Origin: Candidatus Megaera endosymbiont of Mesostigma viride
GTDB taxonomy: Bacteria; Pseudomonadota; Alphaproteobacteria; Rickettsiales; Rickettsiaceae
Reading direction: 5' to 3'
Assembly (NCBI GenBank): GCA_020410825.1
Contig: CP084576.1
Coordinates: 186,001 to 250,000 of the forward strand
DNA length: 64,000 nt
Part shown: piece after piece, positions 54,782-62,740 of the stretch
Position numbering within the stretch: position 1 is the stretch's first letter
Layout of the letters: the number at the start of each line of letters is the position of its first letter
The notes under the pieces: model-generated
Seen by the model: only the letters and a program-made list of their open reading frames with translations
Told to the model about the DNA's origin: nothing
Databases searched by the model: none
Position numbers and translations under genes: made by a program

Positions 54782-55729
54782 ATGTTTAATATAGTTAGTA
54801 GACTTACTACATATTTACCAAAAAACCCAAGTGGAACAACTTTCCAAAAACTTATTAATAAACAAAAGTTCTGGCAAAAAGTAGAGGCTAATGCAACGAT
54901 CTTAACTAGTACCGTGGCAGGGGGAATAATTGCTTCTCAAGCTTCAAATACAGCCCTTATACCTAGTTTTGTTGGTAAAGCAATAGGCGGAGTTGCGACA
55001 CTTAGTGGATATTTTTATGGTTACAAAATTAAAAAATCATACGATAAGGAAATCGAAACGCTAGAAAATTTAAAAGCATTAACAAACAAAGAAGGAATGT
55101 TTTTAGCAACAGCTGATATAGAAGATATTAGCGATGTATCAACTTGGACCAATATAGCAATAATAGATAGAAATAATATCGATATTAGTACAGGCCATGT
55201 TATTGAGGGTAGTCACGCAAAAAAAATAACCAATCCATTTACTTTGCAAGCTATTGTCAAAACACAATATGACCAAAACGATAATATGTCATATACAATA
55301 GTAGGCAGGGAAATCCAGGAAACTGATACACAATTAATGTCAAGATTTGTAGAAACTGAAGATGGACTGAAAGTTTACAGCAATGAGATTATAGAAGATG
55401 TCCCTGTTGTATATCTTACTGATGGGGATATTTATAGGCAAGTGCTTAAAGAGTACGGGAATCACCAGGATGGCCAGGCACTTTTAGTGAAAGCTCTTGC
55501 CCTTAAGCTTTCAGACCAGAGTGTTGACGGTTATGTGGAAGAAAAGTTAGCAAATTTTAAGACAACAAGATGGAGTTTTAAAAGTTACGAGACTCAGAAG
55601 GAAGAAGAAGTATTGAGACTTGAAGGGGAATATAATGAGTTACAAGCTATAGCAAAAGACTATAAAGATCGTCTTAAAGCAATTGAACCGATGGATAGAA
55701 GTGAACTAGATATTGGTGGTTCTTTTTAG
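54782..55729 (+). CDS. Unknown protein, apparently truncated at its C-terminus
   Basis: A 315-residue protein that I do not recognise. A basic N-terminus is followed by a hydrophobic, glycine/alanine-rich segment (about 38-80, with TVAGGIIASQASNTALIPSF and GGVATLSGYFYGYK), perhaps a membrane hairpin, then a soluble acidic part and a C-terminal coiled coil, KEEEVLRLEGEYNELQAIAK. After the TAG stop the same frame stays open for 23 more codons (DNTDDVAIGGDHGNHEG) to a TAA at 55799-55801, with protein-like composition, so a nonsense change probably shortened the protein. A terminator follows. Own promoter. Confidence 0.65.
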   Translation: MFNIVSRLTTYLPKNPSGTTFQKLINKQKFWQKVEANATILTSTVAGGIIASQASNTALIPSFVGKAIGGVATLSGYFYGYKIKKSYDKEIETLENLKALTNKEGMFLATADIEDISDVSTWTNIAIIDRNNIDISTGHVIEGSHAKKITNPFTLQAIVKTQYDQNDNMSYTIVGREIQETDTQLMSRFVETEDGLKVYSNEIIEDVPVVYLTDGDIYRQVLKEYGNHQDGQALLVKALALKLSDQSVDGYVEEKLANFKTTRWSFKSYETQKEEEVLRLEGEYNELQAIAKDYKDRLKAIEPMDRSELDIGGSF

Positions 55730-55846
55730 GATAATACCGATGATGTTGCTATTGGCGGAGATCATGGTAACCACGAAGGTTTGCTAGATGCTATTGCATA
55801 ATTTTTGCCTCAATTATAATTGAATTACAGCTAATTCTAACCATAA

Positions 55847-55892
55847 AGGAAATCCAGAAAAATAATTCTTAAATCTGGATTTCTTTTTTTTA
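55847..55892 (+). terminator. Intrinsic terminator
   Basis: AGGAAATCCAGA (55847-55858) pairs with TCTGGATTTCTT (55874-55885), followed by TTTTTTT. A strong hairpin ending the unknown gene at 54782-55729, about 45 bp past the TAA that would be its original stop. Confidence 0.85.
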
Positions 55893-55968
55893 TGTTAAAA
55901 ACAGTACAATTTGCCTTAAATAATAGTTAATTGCCTACTTTAACCAAATTTATCTCACTGTATAAAAT

Positions 55969-56961
55969 TTATTCCGGTAGTATCGCTAGGTGATCCTGAT
56001 TCCATAGATCGTGATAAAGACTGGGATCGATATTTCCCCCAGAAATGAGGATAAGAATAGTTTTTTTTGCGTTATTTTCTTTTAGCCAATTATATGCAGC
56101 GGCCATACTAATAGCTGCAGAGGGTTCGCAAGTAACCTTTGTTGTTTGCATAAGCCATGCGGTCCAATAGTAAATTGATTCTTCACTACAGGTGCAAAAA
56201 CCATCCAATTTTTTTAAATAATTAAATGTCCTTTGGCATATTGAAAGAGCTCTAAGGCCATCGGCTATGGTTTTGGGAGAATCGTCAAATCGGTTAATTT
56301 CTCCAGATTGTAATGATTTGTAAGCATCGTTGGCAATTTCAGGTTCAGCACCAATGAGTTTTGAGGAAGGGGATAATAAGTTCTTGGCCAGATAAGTTCC
56401 AGCAAGTAACCCGCCGCCTCCACAGGAAGCAAATATTGCCTCTGGCATTTTGATATTACGCTTTTTCATTTCTATTAAAGCTTCGTAACACATAGTACCA
56501 GCTCCAGCTATTGTCTGGTCATCGTCAGAAGGATGTAAATAATAAAAACCGTTATCTCCATCTTTTTTTGATAAGTTCTCTGCTTCTAAGCGGGTTTTTA
56601 CTTCCATTACCTCAGCCCCGTAATATTTAGCAATTCTTTTTTTGATAGGAGAAACGTTTTGTGGTAAATACACTCTTGCATGAATTCCAAATAATTTAGC
56701 AGTATAGGCCATGGCAAGTGCATGATTACCTGTGCTATAAGCAACAATTTTGCCAGGCATTTTATTGCTTTCTTTAAGAGCCAGAAGATGGTTAAGTACG
56801 CCTCTTATTTTAAAAGAACCGGTTTTTTGCGTCGCATCCATTTTAAAATAAACCTGACTACCTACTATTTTATTTAAGGTCTCAGAATATAAAAGAGGAG
56901 TATTATGAACGTAACCGCTAATTCTGTTATAAGCCTTTGCAACCATATCTGGAGTTTGCAC
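55969..56961 (-). CDS. Threonine/serine dehydratase-like PLP enzyme
   Basis: Fold-type II PLP enzyme of the threonine dehydratase group, 330 residues. The PLP lysine is K51 in TGSFKIRG, the phosphate loop is ASCGGGGLLAG (about 188-198), and YSTGNHALAMAY precedes it. No regulatory ACT domain follows, so it is of the catabolic or racemase type rather than biosynthetic IlvA. Serine racemase or D-serine dehydratase activity cannot be excluded. Stand-alone, divergent from lon. Confidence 0.85.
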   Translation of the reverse strand: MQTPDMVAKAYNRISGYVHNTPLLYSETLNKIVGSQVYFKMDATQKTGSFKIRGVLNHLLALKESNKMPGKIVAYSTGNHALAMAYTAKLFGIHARVYLPQNVSPIKKRIAKYYGAEVMEVKTRLEAENLSKKDGDNGFYYLHPSDDDQTIAGAGTMCYEALIEMKKRNIKMPEAIFASCGGGGLLAGTYLAKNLLSPSSKLIGAEPEIANDAYKSLQSGEINRFDDSPKTIADGLRALSICQRTFNYLKKLDGFCTCSEESIYYWTAWLMQTTKVTCEPSAAISMAAAYNWLKENNAKKTILILISGGNIDPSLYHDLWNQDHLAILPE

Positions 56962-57032
56962 TAGAAATCCTATTTTTAGTTTTTATATTCCGCTTAAATA
57001 AGCTACGCTAATAATTTAGCGAGAGCAGCTAC

Positions 57033-57061
57033 TTGATTTTGTTAAGTGCTGCTATTATATA
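57033..57061 (+). promoter_or_regulatory. Promoter upstream of lon
   Basis: TTGATT (57033-57038), 17 bp, TATATA (57056-57061), about 55 bp before lon. The base before TTGATT makes CTTGAT, one change from the RpoH -35 CTTGAA, so heat-shock control is possible. An inverted repeat, AGCAGC.../...GCTGCT, spans the -35 and spacer. Confidence 0.5.
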
Positions 57062-57115
57062 GCTTATAATCTATTAAATATATACATAATTTTTTTTATA
57101 AAGGGTAACAAAATA

Positions 57116-59428
57116 ATGAGCAATGAGAAGAAAACTTTACCATTATTAACTCTGAGGGATTTAATAATTTTCCCCGGTACCATTGCTCCAGTTTTTATCG
57201 GTAGGGAAAAGTCATTAAACGCTTTGTTGGCTGCAAAAAAAATAGAAGACGGTCAGCATATTCTTCTAACTACTCAAAAAAAACAAGATATTGAAGATCC
57301 AAGTACAAGTGATTTATTTAAAATTGGAGTATTAGCAAAAATTATCCAAACGGTTAAATTACCGAATAATAATGCAAAAATTCTTGTTGAGGTAACAAAC
57401 CGAGTAAAATTAGTGCACATTGAAGATAAAGAGATTTTTGTCGCTGACTATTTAATCATTCCTGATTCAGAAGTGAATAACCTGGAAGCTTTAAATAATG
57501 CTACTGCACACATAATGGAAGAATTCCAAGAATATGCAAAGGGTAATAAGAAAATAAATCTAGAAGTTTTAAATATCCTTAACCAACAAAAAAATCCTAG
57601 CTATATCACCAACTTAATAGCTTCCCATTTAGAAATTAAGCTAGATCTTAAGCAAAGTTTGCTTGAACAGGTAGATATTTTGAAACGGGCAGAAATGCTT
57701 CTAGAAATTATCACGCGAGAATCCATGCAAATTGATACGGAGCAGTTAATACAGCAAAGAGTAAAAAAACAAATTGAAAAAACTCAGAGGGAATTTTACT
57801 TAAATGAGCAAATGAAGGCCATCCAACAAGAGATGGAGGGTGGTAGTGAAAGATCTGATTTTTTTGACCTCGATAAAAAAATAAAAAATCTTAAACTTTC
57901 TAAAGAAGCAAGAGAAAAAGCTAATGCAGAACTAAAGAAACTTAAGATGATGAACCAGATGTCGGCAGAATCATCGGTAGTTAGAAATTATCTCGACACT
58001 TTGCTTTCAATGCCCTGGGGAAAAACTACTAAGGCTACGATCGATATAAACAAGACTGAGATGATATTAAATCGTGATCATTACGGACTTAAGAAAGTAA
58101 AAGAAAGAATAGTTGAATATCTATCTGTTTTGAAACGTTCACGCAAAATTAAAGGACCAATACTTTGTTTTATAGGTCCTCCTGGGGTTGGTAAAACATC
58201 TTTGGTAAAATCAATTGCTGAAGCAATGGGTAGAAAGTACTGTAAGTTTGCTCTCGGAGGAGTTAGAGATGAAGCTGAAATCAGGGGGCATCGTAGGACT
58301 TATCTTGGTTCTATGCCGGGTAAAATTATTACCTTGATTAAGAAAACGAAAGTAGATAACCCGGTGCTTTTGCTTGATGAAATTGATAAAATGAGTGCTG
58401 ATTTTAGAGGAGATCCTGCTTCAGCTTTACTGGAAGTACTTGATCCTGAGCAAAATGCGCATTTTGCTGATCACTATCTAGAAGTAGAATATGATTTATC
58501 AAATATAGTATTTATTGCTACGGCAAATTCCTATGATTTACCAAGAGCTTTACTTGATCGTATGGAAATTATTAATATCGCTGGGTATATAGAAGAAGAG
58601 AAATTGCAAATAGCCAAAAACCATTTAATACAAAAGCAGTTAAAGCTTCATGGGATGAAACCTAATGAGCTAATTATTCCCGATGAAACTATTCTCGAAT
58701 TAATCAGATATTATACTAAAGAAGCAGGTGTTAGGGCTCTAGAAAGAGAAATTGGGGCATTAGCTCGAAAAGTTCTGACCAGAATTTTAAAAGACAAAAA
58801 GTTGAAATCAGTAACGATAAATCCGTCAGACTTGGAAGAATATCTCGGTGTTAAAAAATACAGATTCGGCTTAGCAGCAGAAGAAGATCAAATAGGGAGT
58901 ACTACAGGTCTTGCTTATACTGAAGTCGGAGGTGATTTGCTTACTATTGAAGCAGTTTCTTTTCCAGGTAAAGGAGGAGTAAAAGCTACGGGCAAACTTG
59001 GTGAAGTAATGAAAGAATCAGCGGATGCGGCTTATAGCTGCTTTCTTTCTAGAGCGAAACAGCTTGGACTTGAGGAAAAAGATTATAAGGAGGTAGATAT
59101 CCATATACACGTTCCAGAAGGAGCAATCCCGAAAGACGGACCATCTGCTGGTATTGCTCTATACACCACTATTGTTTCGCTCATGACTAAAAAACCTGTT
59201 AAGAAAACACTTGCAATGACCGGAGAAATTACTTTAAGAGGGAAAGTGTTACCTATTGGGGGGCTTAAAGAAAAATTACTTGCCGCTAGTAGAGGGGGAA
59301 TTAAAACCGTTCTGATTCCTATTGATAATGTAAAAGATTTGAAAGAAATACCAGAGAATATTAAAAATACCCTTGAGATTATTCCAGTAGCAAAAATTGA
59401 AGAAGTATTAAAAAACGCCCTTGTGTAG
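57116..59428 (+). CDS. lon: ATP-dependent protease Lon
   Basis: Homo-oligomeric AAA+ protease degrading misfolded and regulatory proteins. The 770 residues comprise an N-terminal substrate domain, starting LPLLTLRDLIIFPGTIAPVF, the AAA+ module with Walker A GPPGVGKT near residue 355 and Walker B LLLDEIDKM, and the protease domain with the catalytic serine in KDGPSAGIAL near residue 677. Its last codons overlap a hairpin that seems to terminate the convergent gene. Confidence 0.97.
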   Translation: MSNEKKTLPLLTLRDLIIFPGTIAPVFIGREKSLNALLAAKKIEDGQHILLTTQKKQDIEDPSTSDLFKIGVLAKIIQTVKLPNNNAKILVEVTNRVKLVHIEDKEIFVADYLIIPDSEVNNLEALNNATAHIMEEFQEYAKGNKKINLEVLNILNQQKNPSYITNLIASHLEIKLDLKQSLLEQVDILKRAEMLLEIITRESMQIDTEQLIQQRVKKQIEKTQREFYLNEQMKAIQQEMEGGSERSDFFDLDKKIKNLKLSKEAREKANAELKKLKMMNQMSAESSVVRNYLDTLLSMPWGKTTKATIDINKTEMILNRDHYGLKKVKERIVEYLSVLKRSRKIKGPILCFIGPPGVGKTSLVKSIAEAMGRKYCKFALGGVRDEAEIRGHRRTYLGSMPGKIITLIKKTKVDNPVLLLDEIDKMSADFRGDPASALLEVLDPEQNAHFADHYLEVEYDLSNIVFIATANSYDLPRALLDRMEIINIAGYIEEEKLQIAKNHLIQKQLKLHGMKPNELIIPDETILELIRYYTKEAGVRALEREIGALARKVLTRILKDKKLKSVTINPSDLEEYLGVKKYRFGLAAEEDQIGSTTGLAYTEVGGDLLTIEAVSFPGKGGVKATGKLGEVMKESADAAYSCFLSRAKQLGLEEKDYKEVDIHIHVPEGAIPKDGPSAGIALYTTIVSLMTKKPVKKTLAMTGEITLRGKVLPIGGLKEKLLAASRGGIKTVLIPIDNVKDLKEIPENIKNTLEIIPVAKIEEVLKNALV

Positions 59429-59436
59429 AAAAGGGC
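59410..59436 (-). terminator. Minus-strand terminator inside the end of lon
   Basis: GCCCTT (59417-59422) pairs with AAGGGC (59431-59436). On the minus strand the stem is followed by GTTTTTT, so it should terminate the stomatin-like gene. The lon stop codon lies in the loop. On the plus strand the U-run is poor. Confidence 0.6.
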
Positions 59437-59468
59437 TTAAGGTTATAAAGTCAAAATCTTGGTGTATG

Positions 59469-60395
59469 TTAATTCGTATTTTTACCTTTCTTTAATTTAT
59501 CGTAAATTGTCATAGCCTCAGTAATAAAACCGCTAGGACTTGATAAGTTTGCAGGCAAGATTACTGTATTTGATTCTTTAGCTAGATGAGCAAAAGACTC
59601 TACGTATTGCTGAGCAACCTTTAAAGAAACAGCTTCTGATCCTCCATCTTTTTTAATGGAACTTGCTACCACTTCTATAGATTTGGCAGTAGCTTCGGCT
59701 ACAAATAAGATAGCTTCTGCTTCACCTTTCGCTCTGTTAATTTGATCAGTATAAGCCGCTTCTGAGGTAAGAACAACTTGAGCTTTCTCGCCCTCGGAAA
59801 TGTTGATCTGAGCTTGTCTATGGCCTTCAGATTCTAGGATTTTTGCTCTTTTTTGGCGTTCAGCTGCTACTTGCAATTCCATGGCTTGTAAAATCGATTT
59901 AGGAGGTTGTATATCCTTAATTTCATATCTCATACATTGGATACCCCAGTTAACGGCAGCAAGATTTATAGAAGTAACGATTGCATGATTTAAAGTTTCT
60001 CTTTCTTCAAAAGTTTTATCCAGCTTTAATTTCCCTATTTCTGAGCGCATCGTAGTTTGAGCAAGTTGTGATATGGCGTAATATGGATTACTTACCCCAT
60101 ATGATGCTGCAACCGGATCAACGATTTTTACGTATAAAACCCCGTCAATTGAAAGGGTAACGTTATCCTGCGAGATTGCTGTCTGGGCATGAACATCGAT
60201 TGCTTGTTCTTTTAATGTGTGTTTATAGGCGATGTTTTGAACTATAGGAATTATAATAGTTAAGCCCGGTTCAAGTACTCGATCAAATTTACCTAAATTT
60301 TCCAGTACCCACGCTTCCTGTTGAGGAACAATCTTGATCATTTTAACTAGCAATATGATGGCAAGTACCCCAAAAATTAGCAGCAATATTTCCAT
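59469..60395 (-). CDS. SPFH/stomatin-like membrane protein (QmcA type)
   Basis: Membrane-microdomain protein of the SPFH family, 308 residues. One N-terminal membrane helix (about 2-20) is followed by the SPFH domain, with PQQEAWVLENLGKFDRVLEP and VDPVAASYGVSNPYYAISQL, and a coiled-coil region ending in QAQINISEGEKAQVVL. Similar proteins (QmcA, HflK/C) influence membrane protease activity. No NfeD partner gene is next to it. Convergent with lon. Confidence 0.88.
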   Translation of the reverse strand: MEILLLIFGVLAIILLVKMIKIVPQQEAWVLENLGKFDRVLEPGLTIIIPIVQNIAYKHTLKEQAIDVHAQTAISQDNVTLSIDGVLYVKIVDPVAASYGVSNPYYAISQLAQTTMRSEIGKLKLDKTFEERETLNHAIVTSINLAAVNWGIQCMRYEIKDIQPPKSILQAMELQVAAERQKRAKILESEGHRQAQINISEGEKAQVVLTSEAAYTDQINRAKGEAEAILFVAEATAKSIEVVASSIKKDGGSEAVSLKVAQQYVESFAHLAKESNTVILPANLSSPSGFITEAMTIYDKLKKGKNTN

Positions 60396-60707
60396 AACTA
60401 TTCTCCCCCGAGCGAAATTTAATTAAGATTTTTATCAGTAGTAGTGACTATATCATGGTTTTTATTAATTTACCCTTAAAATTATCAATATAAGAAATAG
60501 TTTTTTAAAGTTAAAAAACTATTTACCTTATATTTCTATAAAAATTAAATAATTCTTATAATTTATTATTAAGTGATGCAAATATCACTTGACGAAGCAA
60601 AAATATAAGTTTATTTTCCAAATTATTCCATAAATACCCATGTTAACCCATTTTTTACCAATTTTGTGTTAGCCTTTGTTGGTAGGTGAGATTTTTGTAT
60701 AGGTAAA
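60396..60707. other. Gap before mraZ with palindrome and phased boxes
   Basis: Besides the MraZ-type boxes at 60611-60660, this gap holds a perfect 12-bp inverted repeat, AAATAGTTTTTT/AAAAAACTATTT (60495-60506 and 60513-60524, loop AAAGTT). Its role is unknown. No protein gene was found. Confidence 0.5.
60611..60660 (-). promoter_or_regulatory. Five phased MraZ-type operator boxes
   Basis: Five consecutive 10-bp blocks each end in CCA on the plus strand (CCA at 60618, 60628, 60638, 60648 and 60658), that is, TGG direct repeats on the minus strand at exact 10-bp spacing, two of them TGGG. MraZ binds direct TGGG-type repeats in its own promoter with this spacing. The boxes end 47 bp before mraZ. 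The orientation here is opposite to the gene. Confidence 0.6.
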
Positions 60708-61175
60708 ATGAATATTTTTCTTTCAAAGTATCAAAACAAAATTGACAAAAAGGGGAGAGTATCTATTCCTTCTGCATTTAGATCGGTGTTATCTGAAGAT
60801 AAATTTAACGGTATTATCATTTACCCTTCCTTTAAAAATAATTGTATTGAGGCCTGTAGTATGGCTCGTCTTCAGGAAATATACGGAATAATCCAGAAGT
60901 TAGATCCATATTCTGAGGAAAGGGATGCTTTTGAAACGATCGTAATGGGAGAGTCTATCCAATTACAGTTCGATAATGAAGGGAGAGTTATTATTCCGGC
61001 TCATTTAATGCAGCAGGTAGGAATTACCGAGCAGGCCGTTTTTGTGGGTAAAGGATTAGTTTTCGAGGTCTGGGATCCGTTTGCTTTTGATGCTCATTTA
61101 AAAACTGCCAAAGCGGTAGCTCAAAGCAATAGATTTATACTGAAGAACCAAGAAAATTCGGGAGTAGGGGCATGA
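60708..61175 (+). CDS. mraZ: Division/cell-wall cluster transcriptional repressor MraZ
   Basis: DNA-binding regulator of the dcw cluster, 155 residues with two SpoVT/AbrB-like modules: KIDKKGRVSIPSAFRSVL near residues 9-26 and LQFDNEGRVIIPAHLMQQVG in the second half. Its first module is the usual position 7-54. Four-base ATGA overlap with rsmH. Five phased boxes upstream suggest autoregulation. Confidence 0.95.
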   Translation: MNIFLSKYQNKIDKKGRVSIPSAFRSVLSEDKFNGIIIYPSFKNNCIEACSMARLQEIYGIIQKLDPYSEERDAFETIVMGESIQLQFDNEGRVIIPAHLMQQVGITEQAVFVGKGLVFEVWDPFAFDAHLKTAKAVAQSNRFILKNQENSGVGA

Positions 61176-62131
61176 ATAACCTTTCATTAGGAGAAAATAC
61201 TTTGTCTAGTCCTCATTATCCAGTGTTGCTTTCAGAAATTATTGAAAATTTGCAGCCACAGCATGGTAAAAAATACCTCGATTGTACTTTCGGTGCCGGG
61301 GGATATACGAAAGCAATATTAGATACTGCTAATTGCTTTGTTAAGGCTCTTGATCAAGATCCAACTGTTTACAAATATGCAGAAAAACTTTGTACTAAAT
61401 ACAAGGAAAGGTTTGAATTTATTCAAGGAAATTTTGCTAATATAAAAGAACTTTCAAGAGGGGAGAGGTACGACGGAGTAGTAGTAGATTTAGGTGTTTC
61501 TTCCATGCAGCTTGATGAAAAGGAAAGGGGGTTTTCTTTCATGCGTGATGGTAATTTAGATATGCGCATGAGCAGTAGTGGTTACAGTGCTGCAGATTTT
61601 ATAGCAAGTGCTTCAGAAGAAGAAATGGCTGAAGTGATTTACAAATATGGAGAGGAAGTACAATCTAGGCAAATTGCAAAAATGATAGTTCAGGAACGTC
61701 AAAAAGAACCAATTACCACTACAGTTAGATTAGCTGAGATTATCCGTAAATCCATGCATTACCGGAAAAGCAAAATCGATCCGGCAACTAAAACATTCCA
61801 AGCAATAAGAATTTATATCAATAAAGAGCTTGAGAACATTGAAAACTTTTTAAGTAACCTAAAAGATATTCTAAATCCGGAAGCAAAAATTCTTATCGTA
61901 TCCTTCCATTCACTTGAAGATAGCATTGTAAAATCTTTTTTTAAGAATTACTCATTAAAAAAAGTTGCCAGATCAAAATACGCCCCCGAGCCAGAAAATT
62001 ACGATGAGAGCAAATGGCTAAAAATAATTTCAAAAAAACCGATATTACCGACCAGTCATGAAATTAGGGAAAATCATAGATCAAGATCTGCCCGTCTTAG
62101 AGTTGCTCAAAAAATTGGGGGTATAAGATGA
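61172..62131 (+). CDS. rsmH: 16S rRNA N4-methyltransferase RsmH
   Basis: Methylates C1402 of 16S rRNA using SAM. The 319 residues hold the SAM motif DCTFGAGGYTKAIL, VVVDLGVSSMQLDEKERGFS and the C-terminal NHRSRSARLRVAQK. It overlaps mraZ and ftsL by four bases on each side (ATGA), so the three are translationally coupled. Confidence 0.97.
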   Translation: MNNLSLGENTLSSPHYPVLLSEIIENLQPQHGKKYLDCTFGAGGYTKAILDTANCFVKALDQDPTVYKYAEKLCTKYKERFEFIQGNFANIKELSRGERYDGVVVDLGVSSMQLDEKERGFSFMRDGNLDMRMSSSGYSAADFIASASEEEMAEVIYKYGEEVQSRQIAKMIVQERQKEPITTTVRLAEIIRKSMHYRKSKIDPATKTFQAIRIYINKELENIENFLSNLKDILNPEAKILIVSFHSLEDSIVKSFFKNYSLKKVARSKYAPEPENYDESKWLKIISKKPILPTSHEIRENHRSRSARLRVAQKIGGIR

Positions 62132-62511
62132 GTTTATATAAAGTTATAAGCTACATAGCCATAATTTTATGTTTGCTAACTATATATGGCCTTTTTACTA
62201 TCAAAGACAGTGTCGTAACTTTAAGGCTAGAACTTGAAGAAGTAAAAAAACAGGTTCGAAACGAAGAAGATGCTATCCGGATTCTTAAGGCTGAATTGGC
62301 ATATCTTGGTTCACCTGAAAGGATTCAAAAACTTGCTCATAAATATTTAACTTTAGAAAAACCTAAAGTAACCCAAATAACTAAAGATCCTCTATTAGAA
62401 GAAAAATTAGACCAAACCAAAATCCTAGCTAGTGCTAAAAGTTTTAGAAAACCTAGTAAATGGCGTTACAAAAAAGGGCCTGCTAAATACTTGACAATGG
62501 TAAAGGATTAA
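62128..62511 (+). CDS. ftsL: Cell division protein FtsL
   Basis: Bitopic divisome protein, 127 residues. One N-terminal membrane helix (about 6-25, ISYIAIILCLLTIYGLFTI) is followed by a short coiled coil, VTLRLELEEVKKQVRNEEDA, and LGSPERIQKLAHKYLTLEKP, typical of FtsL. It overlaps rsmH by four bases. The expected next gene, ftsI, does not follow in this window: a symporter gene does, so the dcw cluster is interrupted here. Confidence 0.85.
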   Translation: MSLYKVISYIAIILCLLTIYGLFTIKDSVVTLRLELEEVKKQVRNEEDAIRILKAELAYLGSPERIQKLAHKYLTLEKPKVTQITKDPLLEEKLDQTKILASAKSFRKPSKWRYKKGPAKYLTMVKD

Positions 62512-62740
62512 AAGCAAGTGTCGCTATGTGGCGGTTGATAACAAGCCTTTAATTTTAAACGCAGAAGTTCTAAATTTACAGAGACTTGATTGGATTCAAG
62601 TTATTTTACCTCAGCTATTAATTTAAAAATATGCAAAATTTATATTTATTTTTTTATCCCTCAATATATACTAGATTGAGTATTATAGGAATGTAATATA
62701 ACTTTTAGTATGTTTAAAAAGGTTGATTCTTAGTTAAAAT

